From NCBI GenBank assembly GCA_018267725.1, contig JAFDXY010000024.1, positions 1 through 38,025 of the forward strand: a stretch of 38,025 nucleotides of DNA. Reading direction: 5' to 3'. Source of the stretch: Bacteroidota bacterium. GTDB lineage: Bacteria; Bacteroidota; Bacteroidia; Chitinophagales; Chitinophagaceae. Below are positions 17,922 through 26,300 of this stretch, one piece after another; the first letter of the stretch is position 1, and each line of letters opens with the position of its first letter. Under the pieces are notes generated by a model. It was not told the origin of the DNA and searched no databases. It saw only the letters and a program-made list of their open reading frames with translations. The translations under genes were made by a program, and so were the position numbers.

Positions 17922-17929
17922 CAATTTTG
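17922..17929 (+). promoter_or_regulatory. -7-like box of the efflux operon
   Basis: CAATTTTG differs from TAnnTTTG at the first base only and lies 16 bp before the tolC-like ATG at 17945. A weak core box with no TTTG upstream fits an activator-dependent promoter. Confidence 0.5.
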
Positions 17930-17944
17930 GCAAAAATTAAAGAG

Positions 17945-19252
17945 ATGAAACAACTGGTATTTTTAATCTTAACCTCAACTTTTACTTTTAAGCTGCTTGC
18001 ACAAGAAATTATACCTATTACAAAAGCCAACTTAAAAACTAAAGCACTTGATAATAATTTACAAGTAAAAATGGCAAATAATGAAGTTGCATTAGCAGAA
18101 GCTGAACTTTTAAAAACACGTGCTGCATACTTGCCAAATATTACAGCAACTTATACATTTATTAATACCAACAATCCGTTAATGGCATTTGGTTCTAAAC
18201 TTAATCAAGAACGAATAACCATGACAGATTTTAATCCCGACAATCTTAACAACCCAAAAAGTATCTCAAATTTTGAAACAAAAATAGAAGTTCAGCAGCC
18301 AATTATTAATATGGATGCCGTGTATTTAAAAAAAGCGGGACAAGTAAAAACCGATGTTTTAAAAATTAAAACTGAAAGAACCAAAGAATACATTTTGTAT
18401 GAATTAAATAAAGCTTACATGATGTTGCAATTGGCTTACAAAATGTTAGAAACATTAGAAAATGCTAAGCAAACCACGCTTGCCAATAAAAAAGTAATGG
18501 ACGATTATTTTAAAAACGGAATGATTCAAAAAGCTGATGTTTTATATATGAATGTTAGAGTAAGTGAAATTAACAATCAAATTCAATTAGCAAAATCTAA
18601 TATAAAAAATGCTTCAGACTATTTATATTTTTTATTAAATGAAGATGCAACCGATAAAATTTTAAAACCAACAGAATCTTTAGAATATAAAAATGAAATA
18701 ATAGAATCTACAGTAAAACTTAATGAGAGCAGAAAAGATATTCAAGCATATCATAAATCATTAGAAGCCTATAACTGGTTAATAAAATCTTCGCAATCAA
18801 AATTATTGCCAACACTAAATGCCTTTGGAAATTTTGCAATAAATAATAATAAAATTTATCAATATAATACCGGTGGTTACTTTGTGGGGCTTCAACTTTC
18901 ATGGAATATTTTTGATGGTCTAAAATCAAAAAGCGAACAAACAAAATATAAAACTGAACTTACAAAAACACAAACTGAAATTGAACAATATACTAAGCAA
19001 AGTCAGTTAGAGTTTACCAAAATATTTCGCCAATTACAAGATGCCAATAATAAAGTTTCATTTACCAATGAAGCATGGCAACAAAGTAAAGAAGCATACA
19101 GAATTAGAAAAAATCGTTACGATCAAGGTTTAGAAAAATCTGCTGATTTACTTTCTTCCGAAACTTTAATGTCGCAAAAAGAGTTAGAGTATTATCAAGC
19201 TGTTTTTGAATACAACAGCGCATTCGAATATTATAAATTCTTAAAGAGCTAA
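17945..19252 (+). CDS. TolC-family outer-membrane efflux protein
   Basis: A 435-residue outer-membrane channel of the TolC/OMF family, the exit duct of a tripartite RND pump. A signal peptide (MKQLVFLILTSTFTFKLLAQ) precedes two OEP repeats of long alpha-helices and beta-barrel strands, with typical 'LQLSWNIFDG' and 'YDQGLEKSADLLSSETLMSQ' segments near 315 and 390. The ATG at 17945 is chosen; an upstream in-frame TTG at 17927 lies inside the promoter -7 box. It is first gene of the operon, with the adaptor gene 39 bp downstream. The substrate is not evident. Confidence 0.92.
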   Translation: MKQLVFLILTSTFTFKLLAQEIIPITKANLKTKALDNNLQVKMANNEVALAEAELLKTRAAYLPNITATYTFINTNNPLMAFGSKLNQERITMTDFNPDNLNNPKSISNFETKIEVQQPIINMDAVYLKKAGQVKTDVLKIKTERTKEYILYELNKAYMMLQLAYKMLETLENAKQTTLANKKVMDDYFKNGMIQKADVLYMNVRVSEINNQIQLAKSNIKNASDYLYFLLNEDATDKILKPTESLEYKNEIIESTVKLNESRKDIQAYHKSLEAYNWLIKSSQSKLLPTLNAFGNFAINNNKIYQYNTGGYFVGLQLSWNIFDGLKSKSEQTKYKTELTKTQTEIEQYTKQSQLEFTKIFRQLQDANNKVSFTNEAWQQSKEAYRIRKNRYDQGLEKSADLLSSETLMSQKELEYYQAVFEYNSAFEYYKFLKS

Positions 19253-19291
19253 TCTCATTCCATCTTTCTATAAAATAAAAATATATTTAAT

Positions 19292-20377
19292 ATGAATAAA
19301 TATTACTATTCCATTTTACTTTTAAGTTTTACAATGCTTACCAATTGTTCAAGAAACAACGAAAAAGCAATTCAAAGTGCAGATTCCGTTATAACAGTAA
19401 GTGTTCACAAGCCTTTAGCAGCAAGCAATTTGTTTGTTACAACCAGTGGAAAATTAGTTGCCAAAAATTCAGTAAATATTTCTACAAGAATAATGGGTTA
19501 TATCACTTTATTAAAAGCCGAAGTTGGGCAAACAGTAAAAGCAGGGCAATTATTAATAAGTATAAATGCTACAGATATTGAAGCTAAAAGTGGCCAAGTA
19601 AATGCACAAATAGCCCAAGCACAAGCAAATTTTAATATTGCAAGAAAAGATTATGAAAGATTTCAGAATCTTTATAAATCGCAAAGTGCTTCGCAGAAAG
19701 AGTTAGATGATATGCGTACTCGGTACGAAATGGCAAAAGCAAGTGTAGAAGCTGCTCAGCAAATGAAAAATGAAGTAAATGCTCAATATAATTACAGCAA
19801 TATTACAGCTCCGTTATCAGGCACCATTACTGCAAAATTTGCTGAACAAGGAGATATGGCAAGACCCGGAATGCCTTTATTAACTATTGAATCTCCGTCA
19901 TCATTACAAGTTCAAACTTTAGTTTCTGAACAAGAAATTATGCTGGTAAAAGAAAACATGCCTGTGCAAGTAGCAATAAAATCTATTAACAAAACCATTT
20001 CGGGAATTGTTACAGAAATCAGTAAATCTGCAGCAAATACCGGTGGACAATATTTAATAAAAATAAATTTATCCCAAACACAAGATTTACTTCCGGGAAT
20101 GTTTGCCAATATTCAGTTCCCATTTAAATACACTGAAAAAAATTATCAACCTCTTCAAGAAAATGTAATGATCCCAAAATCTGCATTAGTAGAACAAGGT
20201 CAATTAACAGGAGTTTATGTTATAAGTTCTCAAAACACAGCATTACTAAGATGGATAAAAACAGGAAGGGTTTCTGAAAATAAAATAGAAGTTATATCTG
20301 GCTTACAACCTAATGAGGTTTACATCACTTCAGCAGAAGGCAGGTTATACAACGGAGTAAAAGTAAAAATAAAATAA
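19292..20377 (+). CDS. RND efflux periplasmic adaptor (lipoprotein)
   Basis: A 361-residue membrane-fusion protein linking pump and outer-membrane channel. The lipobox LTNC places the lipid-modified Cys at residue 19, so the protein is probably anchored to the inner membrane. Two lipoyl-like half motifs (GQTVKAGQLLISI near 75-88 and ITAPLSGTITAKFAEQGDMARPGMPLLTI near 170-198) flank a helical hairpin of about 70 residues. A beta-barrel domain and membrane-proximal domain follow, as in AcrA/MexA relatives. It lies between the channel gene and the pump gene, 50 bp before the latter. Confidence 0.93.
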   Translation: MNKYYYSILLLSFTMLTNCSRNNEKAIQSADSVITVSVHKPLAASNLFVTTSGKLVAKNSVNISTRIMGYITLLKAEVGQTVKAGQLLISINATDIEAKSGQVNAQIAQAQANFNIARKDYERFQNLYKSQSASQKELDDMRTRYEMAKASVEAAQQMKNEVNAQYNYSNITAPLSGTITAKFAEQGDMARPGMPLLTIESPSSLQVQTLVSEQEIMLVKENMPVQVAIKSINKTISGIVTEISKSAANTGGQYLIKINLSQTQDLLPGMFANIQFPFKYTEKNYQPLQENVMIPKSALVEQGQLTGVYVISSQNTALLRWIKTGRVSENKIEVISGLQPNEVYITSAEGRLYNGVKVKIK

Positions 20378-20427
20378 ATAAAAAAATATTTTAAAGTTTT
20401 AAGTATATACACTAAAGAAATTATTTT

Positions 20428-23400
20428 ATGGAAAAAGGATTTGCAGGACGTATTGCCGATTTTTTTATCAACTCTAAACTTACTATTTTATTAATGATTG
20501 CATTAATGATTATAGGCGTTTACAGTTCAACATTAATTCCAAGAGAAGAAGAGCCACAAATTATTATTCCCATGGCAGACGTTATGGTAGGCTATCCGGG
20601 AGCTAATTCAAAGGAGGTAGAAAGCCGTATTACTAAACCATTAGAAAAAATTATTTCTAACATAAAAGGCGTAGAGCATATTCACTCTATGTCTATGAAC
20701 GGGAAAGCCATGCTTATTGTGCAGTTTTATGTAGGGCAAGATATTGAACGCTCTTATGTAAAATTATATGATGAGTTAATGAAGAATAAAAATATTTTCT
20801 CTAAAGGAGTAATGGAGCCAATAGTAAAAACTCGCTCTATTGATGACGTACCAATGTTGGGGCTTACGCTTTGGAGTGAAAAATATAATGATTATGAATT
20901 GCGACAAATTGGAGAAGAGTTATCTTCTGAAATTAAAAAAATTAAAGATGTTTCTTTAACCAAAGTAATTGGAGGCAGAAACCGCCAACTACAAATTATT
21001 TTAGATAAAGATAAAATGGCAGAATTAAATGTAGATCCGCTTTCTATAATGCAAATGGTTCAAGCCAATAACGGTAGCACTCAATCAGGAAAATTTAATT
21101 CAGCAGATTATGAGTATCTTTTAACTACAGGGCAATTTCTTACTTCAACCGAAGATGTAGAAAATCTAATAGTAGGAACTTCTCAAAACATGCCTGTATA
21201 CTTAAAACAAGTAGCTACTGTTGCAGATGGTCCTTCAGACCCATCTAATTATGTAAGTTTTGGTTACGGAAATTTGGCAGATAAAGGGAAAGAGTTTAAA
21301 TCTGAATATCCTGCCGTTACACTTGCTGTTTCTAAAGTAAAAGGTGCAGATGCAATGAAAATTTCAGAGCATATTATTACAAAAATAAACGAATTAAAAA
21401 AAACATTAATACCTAATAACGTACACGTAGAAGTTACCAGAAACTACGGAGAAACAGCTTCACATAAAGTTTCTGAATTATTAATGCATCTTGGCATAGC
21501 AATTTTAGCAGTTACTGTTTTAGTTATGCTTACAATGGGTTGGAGAGGCGGCCTTGTTGTATTCTTCTCTGTTCCGCTAACATTTGCACTTACTTTATTC
21601 AGCTATTATATTTTAGGTTATACTTTAAATCGTATTACTTTATTCGCTTTAGTTTTTGTAGTAGGAATTGTAGTAGATGACAGTATTATTATTGCCGAAA
21701 ATATGCACAGGCATTTTAATATGAAAAAACTACCATTTAAACAAGCAGCCATTTATGCCATTAATGAAGTAGGCAACCCCACAATATTAGCAACCTTTAC
21801 AGTAATTGCAGCCATTTTGCCAATGGCATTTGTTTCGGGAATGATGGGGCCTTACATGAGCCCAATGCCAATTGGTGCTTCTATTGCAATGCTACTTTCT
21901 TTATTTGTTGCACTTACTATTACACCTTATTTGGGTTATCATTTATTAAAAGTAAAAGATAAACAAAAACACAAAGAAGAACAAGGGTTAAATACAAGTA
22001 AAATTTATAAAATATATAAAAAAATAGAGCAGCCTCTTTTAAACAGTAGCTCTAAAAGATGGATAATGATGGGGATTACAGTAGTATTACTTGTTGTTTC
22101 TATTGTAGCGTTTTTTACAAAATGGGTAGCCGTAAAGATGCTTCCTTTTGATAATAAAAATGAAATTCAGGTAGTTATTGATATGCCCGAAGGAACTACA
22201 TTAGAACGTACTAATGCAGTTGCCAGAGACATTGCACAATATTTAAAAACAGTTCCAGAAGTAGTTAATTACCAAAGTTATGTTGGCTCTTCTGCTCCTA
22301 TTACTTTTAATGGATTAGTACGCCATTATGATATGCGAGGTGCAGGAAATACTGCAGATATTCAAGTAAATCTTTTACATAAAGAAGATAGAAAAGAACA
22401 AAGCCACGATATAGCAAAAAAAATTCGCCTGCAAATACAAAAAATTGCTACTTCTTATAGTGCCAATGTAAAAGTTGTAGAAGTACCGCCTGGGCCTCCT
22501 GTACTTTCTACCATTGTTGCAGAAGTCTACGGTCCCGATTATAATGAACAAATAAAAATTGCTAATGATATTCAAAATATATTAAAAAATACTAATGATG
22601 TAGTAGATGTAGACTGGATGGTAGAAGATTCTCAAAAAGAATTCAAGTTAATTCCCGATAAAGAAAAAGCCATGCTTAACGGTATTGCACCACAACAAAT
22701 TGTAGGAAACCTAACTTATCTTATGGGGCAATACTCTATTGCAAATCTTTATAACCCTCAATCCTATGAACCCATTGATATTGTAATGAAGTTAAAAGAT
22801 GCCGATAAAACCAGTATTCAAAATATAACAGGTTTAAAAATTAAAGGACAGCAAGGAATGATTCCGGCAAGTGATTTAGTGAAAGTAGAAGAAAAAGAAT
22901 TAGATAAAACTATTTATAGAAAAGATCAAAAACGTGTAGTGTATGTGTTAGCCGATATGGCAGGGAGTTTAGAAAGCCCTATATATGCTATTTTAGGAAT
23001 GGATAAAAAATTAAAAAATATTCAACTTCCTAAAGGTTATACTATGAATGAGCTTTATATGAATCAGCCAGAAGATGAAACTAATTATACAATAAAATGG
23101 GATGGAGAATGGCAAATTACTTTAGAAGTATTTAAAGATTTAGGAACCGCATTTGCAGTAGTAATTATTGTTATTTATATGCTAATTGTTGGTTGGTTTC
23201 AAAATTTTAAAACACCTGTTGTAATGATGATTGCCATTCCTTTATCGCTAATAGGAATTGTATTAGGTCATTGGTTATTAGGAGCTTATTTTACTGCAAC
23301 TTCGTTTATTGGAATGATTGCATTAGCCGGTGTAATGGTTCGAAATTCGGTATTACTTATTGATTTTATTGAAATTCGTTTAAAAGATGGCATACCTATT

Positions 23401-23646
23401 AAACAAGCTATTATTGAAGCCGGAGCTGTAAGAACAACGCCAATTTTACTTACTACCGGAGCTGTAGTTATTGGAGCCATGATTATTTTATTCGATCCTA
23501 TATTTCAAGGATTAGCAATTTCTTTAGTATTCGGGGCAATAGTTTCTACCTTATTAACATTAATAGTAGTTCCACTAATTTATTATGTTACCGAAAGAAA
23601 AAAATGGGCAACAAGTAATATTGCCGAAAGTTTTGATAATAAATAA
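20428..23646 (+). CDS. RND efflux transporter permease
   Basis: A 1072-residue proton-driven inner-membrane pump with the RND two-fold layout: TM1 near residues 15-35, a large periplasmic loop, TM2-6 near 350-510, TM7 near 545-570, a second loop, and TM8-12 near 880-1050. TM4 carries GIVVDDSIII with two adjacent aspartates (D417, D418), as in the proton relay of drug (HAE-type) pumps, and lacks the pattern of heavy-metal pumps. 'AGVMVRNSVLLIDFIE' in the second half is the family TM10 motif. It follows the adaptor and precedes two small genes unusual in drug-pump operons. Substrate unknown. Confidence 0.93.
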   Translation: MEKGFAGRIADFFINSKLTILLMIALMIIGVYSSTLIPREEEPQIIIPMADVMVGYPGANSKEVESRITKPLEKIISNIKGVEHIHSMSMNGKAMLIVQFYVGQDIERSYVKLYDELMKNKNIFSKGVMEPIVKTRSIDDVPMLGLTLWSEKYNDYELRQIGEELSSEIKKIKDVSLTKVIGGRNRQLQIILDKDKMAELNVDPLSIMQMVQANNGSTQSGKFNSADYEYLLTTGQFLTSTEDVENLIVGTSQNMPVYLKQVATVADGPSDPSNYVSFGYGNLADKGKEFKSEYPAVTLAVSKVKGADAMKISEHIITKINELKKTLIPNNVHVEVTRNYGETASHKVSELLMHLGIAILAVTVLVMLTMGWRGGLVVFFSVPLTFALTLFSYYILGYTLNRITLFALVFVVGIVVDDSIIIAENMHRHFNMKKLPFKQAAIYAINEVGNPTILATFTVIAAILPMAFVSGMMGPYMSPMPIGASIAMLLSLFVALTITPYLGYHLLKVKDKQKHKEEQGLNTSKIYKIYKKIEQPLLNSSSKRWIMMGITVVLLVVSIVAFFTKWVAVKMLPFDNKNEIQVVIDMPEGTTLERTNAVARDIAQYLKTVPEVVNYQSYVGSSAPITFNGLVRHYDMRGAGNTADIQVNLLHKEDRKEQSHDIAKKIRLQIQKIATSYSANVKVVEVPPGPPVLSTIVAEVYGPDYNEQIKIANDIQNILKNTNDVVDVDWMVEDSQKEFKLIPDKEKAMLNGIAPQQIVGNLTYLMGQYSIANLYNPQSYEPIDIVMKLKDADKTSIQNITGLKIKGQQGMIPASDLVKVEEKELDKTIYRKDQKRVVYVLADMAGSLESPIYAILGMDKKLKNIQLPKGYTMNELYMNQPEDETNYTIKWDGEWQITLEVFKDLGTAFAVVIIVIYMLIVGWFQNFKTPVVMMIAIPLSLIGIVLGHWLLGAYFTATSFIGMIALAGVMVRNSVLLIDFIEIRLKDGIPIKQAIIEAGAVRTTPILLTTGAVVIGAMIILFDPIFQGLAISLVFGAIVSTLLTLIVVPLIYYVTERKKWATSNIAESFDNK

Positions 23647-23674
23647 ATTTTATCATATTAAAAAATAAAATAAA

Positions 23675-23980
23675 ATGAAACTTTTGCTTATTACTGCCGT
23701 AGAAGAATTTGAAAAGAATATTAAACAAATTTTAAAACATTCGGGAGTAAAATCTTTTTCAGTACAAACAGCAAAGGGGTATAAAAACGATTCTGCTGGC
23801 GAGCTTCATAACTGGTTTGGTATAGATGATATTGCTATAGATTCTGTTTTATTTACAGTTTTTGCAGAATATAATTGTGTGGAAGAAATTTATGAAAGAG
23901 TGAATTTATTTAACACTACACAATCAACCACAAAATCAAAAATTCATTTAGTTAGTATTCAAATAGAAAAAACAATTTAA
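23675..23980 (+). CDS. PII-like / DUF3240-like small cytoplasmic protein
   Basis: A 101-residue soluble protein with no signal peptide. The predicted order beta-alpha-beta-beta-alpha-beta, with MKLLLITAVEEFEKNIKQIL, then HSGVKSFSVQTAKGY, then SVLFTVFAEYNCVEEIYERV and a final strand HLVSIQIEKT, fits a ferredoxin-like fold. It resembles GlnB/PII-like and DUF3240 proteins, some of which accompany RND or metal pumps. No T-loop signature of true PII is seen. It starts 28 bp after the pump gene and 11 bp before the DUF2892 gene, so it is co-transcribed. A sensory or regulatory role for the pump is inference only. Confidence 0.65.
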   Translation: MKLLLITAVEEFEKNIKQILKHSGVKSFSVQTAKGYKNDSAGELHNWFGIDDIAIDSVLFTVFAEYNCVEEIYERVNLFNTTQSTTKSKIHLVSIQIEKTI

Positions 23981-23991
23981 AAAATTAAATT

Positions 23992-24180
23992 ATGATAACA
24001 AGAGTAGTACATGCAATTGGTGGAACTTTTATTTTGGGGAGCCTTCTTTTAGGAATTTATATTAATTCTAATTGGTTTTGGTTAACGGGGCTTGTAGGAG
24101 TTAATATGTGGATTCATGCATTAACCAATTGGTGTTTAATGGAAAAAATTATTAAAAAAACAGGTATTAAAAATAATTAA
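23992..24180 (+). CDS. DUF2892 small membrane protein
   Basis: A 62-residue inner-membrane protein with two closely spaced hydrophobic helices (about 8-26 and 30-47). The pattern of a GGTFILGSLLLG stretch, then 'WFWLTGLVGVNMW', then 'NWCLMEKIIKKTGIK' matches the DUF2892 family, the membrane part of YgaP-like proteins, whose C-terminal CxxE/K motif is conserved. DUF2892 is often found beside rhodanese domains and Crp/Fnr-type regulators; neither gene is present here, though a Crp/Fnr-type site is. It is the last gene of the efflux operon and its stop overlaps the idi stop from the other strand. Confidence 0.75.
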   Translation: MITRVVHAIGGTFILGSLLLGIYINSNWFWLTGLVGVNMWIHALTNWCLMEKIIKKTGIKNN

Positions 24181-24710
24181 ATTGAATTGGTAAATTTTTG
24201 TTGCTGCCACCATTTATAAATTTTAGGGAAAGCTATAATAAACCATTCAGTAAAAAATTCAGGGCTTGTTTCTATTCTCTGTTTAATAATTTCTACATTT
24301 CGGTATGTGTAGTTAGCTACTTCGCTCATGTTTATATCAGGTTTTGTATCTGAATAGCCAACAAATACATGATCAAATTCATGCTCTATTAATCCATTAG
24401 AAAAAGAAGCTTCATAAATAAAATCAAAAATTTTTGTTAGTGTTAATTTCATTCCCATTTCTTCATTCAATCTTCTTGCAGCAGCATTAGCAACATCTTC
24501 TCCCCAACGTGGGTGGCTACAGCAAGTATTCGTCCATAATCCACCACTATGATATTTGGTTAAAGCTCTTTGCTGTAATAATAATTCGCCTTTTGTATTA
24601 AATATAAATACGCTAAAAGCCCTGTGTAGTAAGCCTTTTTGGTGTGCTTCCATTTTTTCCATTTCACTTAATGCCGTATCATTCTCATTAACTAAAACCA
24701 CAGTTTCCAT
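24177..24710 (-). CDS. idi: Isopentenyl-diphosphate delta-isomerase, type I
   Basis: A 177-residue cytoplasmic Nudix-fold enzyme interconverting isopentenyl and dimethylallyl diphosphate, for quinone, undecaprenyl and other isoprenoid synthesis. TNTCCSHP holds the catalytic Cys (C64) and a metal-binding His (H66), and EHEFDH holds the catalytic and metal Glu pair (E109, E111). H23 and H30 occupy the other metal-ligand positions. Length is standard. It is convergent with the efflux operon, and the two stop codons overlap within TTAA. No terminator separates them, so read-through antisense is likely in both directions. Confidence 0.96.
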   Translation of the reverse strand: METVVLVNENDTALSEMEKMEAHQKGLLHRAFSVFIFNTKGELLLQQRALTKYHSGGLWTNTCCSHPRWGEDVANAAARRLNEEMGMKLTLTKIFDFIYEASFSNGLIEHEFDHVFVGYSDTKPDINMSEVANYTYRNVEIIKQRIETSPEFFTEWFIIAFPKIYKWWQQQKFTNSI

Positions 24711-24812
24711 AGTATATAATCTTTATTCAAATTAACGAATTATCTGAAAACAACTGGGTTAAAAAAGTATTAATAAACAAACAATTAAAAGTATTTACAT
24801 TCTATTAATAAA

Positions 24813-24839
24813 AAAACAGCAATTAGTAGTTGCTGTTTT
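24813..24839 (-). terminator. Intrinsic terminator of the polysaccharide operon
   Basis: Minus strand: AAAACAGCAA, loop CTACTAA, TTGCTGTTTT, then TTTATTAA. It is a perfect 10-bp stem with a long U-run, 22 bp after the rmlA stop codon. It marks the end of the operon. The rest of 24711-24860 holds no gene. Confidence 0.9.
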
Positions 24840-24860
24840 AGTGTGAAATATTATTTGCAA

Positions 24861-25721
24861 TTATTTTTTAATCTGCCGTAAGTATTGACCATAACCACTT
24901 TTTTGATAAACATCTGCCAATTGAATTAATTGTTGTTGATTAATATAACCCATTCTGTACGCTACTTCTTCTATACAACCAATTTTTTGGCTTTGCCTTT
25001 TTTCTATTACTCTAACAAATTCGCAAGCATCACTATATGAATCAAAAGTACCTGTATCTAACCATGCAGTGCCTCTGTTCATTACACCAACTTTTAATTT
25101 TCCTGCTTCTAAATACACACGGTTCACATCTGTAATTTCATACTCACCTCGTATAGATGGTTGAGTTGATTTCGCAATTTTTACTACCTCATTATCATAA
25201 AAATATAAACCCGGAACTGCATAATTAGATTTTGGGTTAATAGGTTTCTCTTCAATAGAAATAGCAATATTATTTTTATCAAACTCAACCACACCATATC
25301 TTTCAGGGTCATTCACTTCATAAGCAAAAATGGCAGCCCCATCAATATTATTAAATGATTGTAACAATTTACTAAACCCGCTTGCATAAAAAATATTATC
25401 TCCTAATATTAATGCAACTTTATCATTACCAATAAATTTTTCGCCAATTACAAATGCCTGAGCCAAACCATTAGGAACAGTTTGCACAGCATAAGAAAAT
25501 TTGCAACCAACAGCAGAACCATCACCTAATAAACGTTTAAATTGCTCTGAATCTTCGGGAGTTGTAATAATTAATATTTCATTTATGCCTGCTAACATTA
25601 AAGATGATAAGGGATAATAAATCATTGGCTTATCATATACCGGCATTAATTGTTTGCTTATACCTTTTGTAATAGGATATAAACGTGTGCCGCTGCCGCC
25701 TGCTAAAATAATTCCTTTCAT
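24861..25721 (-). CDS. rmlA: Glucose-1-phosphate thymidylyltransferase RmlA
   Basis: A 286-residue nucleotidyltransferase making dTDP-glucose from dTTP and glucose-1-phosphate, the first step of dTDP-deoxysugar synthesis. The N-terminal [11 protein letters not shown] signature with [17 protein letters not shown] gives nucleotide and metal binding, and EEKP with 'GTAWLDTGT' are the substrate-site motifs. Length is standard for the short bacterial form. It is the last gene of the operon, 12 bp after rmlC, with a strong terminator behind it. Confidence 0.96.
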   Translation of the reverse strand: MKGIILAGGSGTRLYPITKGISKQLMPVYDKPMIYYPLSSLMLAGINEILIITTPEDSEQFKRLLGDGSAVGCKFSYAVQTVPNGLAQAFVIGEKFIGNDKVALILGDNIFYASGFSKLLQSFNNIDGAAIFAYEVNDPERYGVVEFDKNNIAISIEEKPINPKSNYAVPGLYFYDNEVVKIAKSTQPSIRGEYEITDVNRVYLEAGKLKVGVMNRGTAWLDTGTFDSYSDACEFVRVIEKRQSQKIGCIEEVAYRMGYINQQQLIQLADVYQKSGYGQYLRQIKK

Positions 25722-25733
25722 AATAAATTTATA

Positions 25734-26297
25734 TTATAAATTAAAATTAAGTGTATGTTTAACTTCATTTAATGTTGGAAGCATTTTATCTCTTTCAGAA
25801 AGTAGATTTTCTGTTACTGCATCTCCCCAATTTATATTGATGGATGAATCGTTATAAATTATTCCGCCTTCAGATGCTTTATTGTATAAATTATCGCATT
25901 TATAAAAGAAAACAGCATCATCGCTCAATACTTTAAAACCATGTGCAAAGCCACGTGGCACAAAGAATTGCGTAAAATTATCATCACTCAATTCTACAGC
26001 AACATATTCTCCAAAAGTTGGAGACTCTATTCTTATATCTACCGCAACATCTAAAACTTTTCCTTTTAAAACACGTACTAATTTTGCTTGTGCATGTTGC
26101 CCTAATTGATAATGCAAACCACGCAAAACACCTTTAGTAGATTTTGATTGATTATCTTGAATAAAATTTATTTTAGTGTCAATTAAGTTTTCAAACTTTT
26201 GTTGATTAAAACTTTCAAAAAAATAGCCTCTATCATCTTTAAAAACTGTATCGTAAATTATAAAGCAGCCTTTCAATTTTGTTTCTTCAACTTTCAT
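25734..26297 (-). CDS. rmlC: dTDP-4-dehydrorhamnose 3,5-epimerase RmlC
   Basis: A 187-residue cupin-fold epimerase converting dTDP-4-keto-6-deoxyglucose to dTDP-4-keto-rhamnose. RGLHYQ carries the catalytic base H62 and VFFYKCDNLY carries Y132, both at the positions of characterised RmlC proteins. FFVPRGFAHGF is the conserved dimer/substrate motif. It sits 3 bp after rmlB and 12 bp before rmlA in a gene order B-C-A, without rmlD. Confidence 0.95.
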   Translation of the reverse strand: MKVEETKLKGCFIIYDTVFKDDRGYFFESFNQQKFENLIDTKINFIQDNQSKSTKGVLRGLHYQLGQHAQAKLVRVLKGKVLDVAVDIRIESPTFGEYVAVELSDDNFTQFFVPRGFAHGFKVLSDDAVFFYKCDNLYNKASEGGIIYNDSSININWGDAVTENLLSERDKMLPTLNEVKHTLNFNL

Positions 26298-26300
26298 TTT

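Noticed and set aside
17927..17944. TTG start for the TolC-like protein
   Set aside because: It falls inside the -7 box; the ATG at 17945 begins a clean signal peptide.
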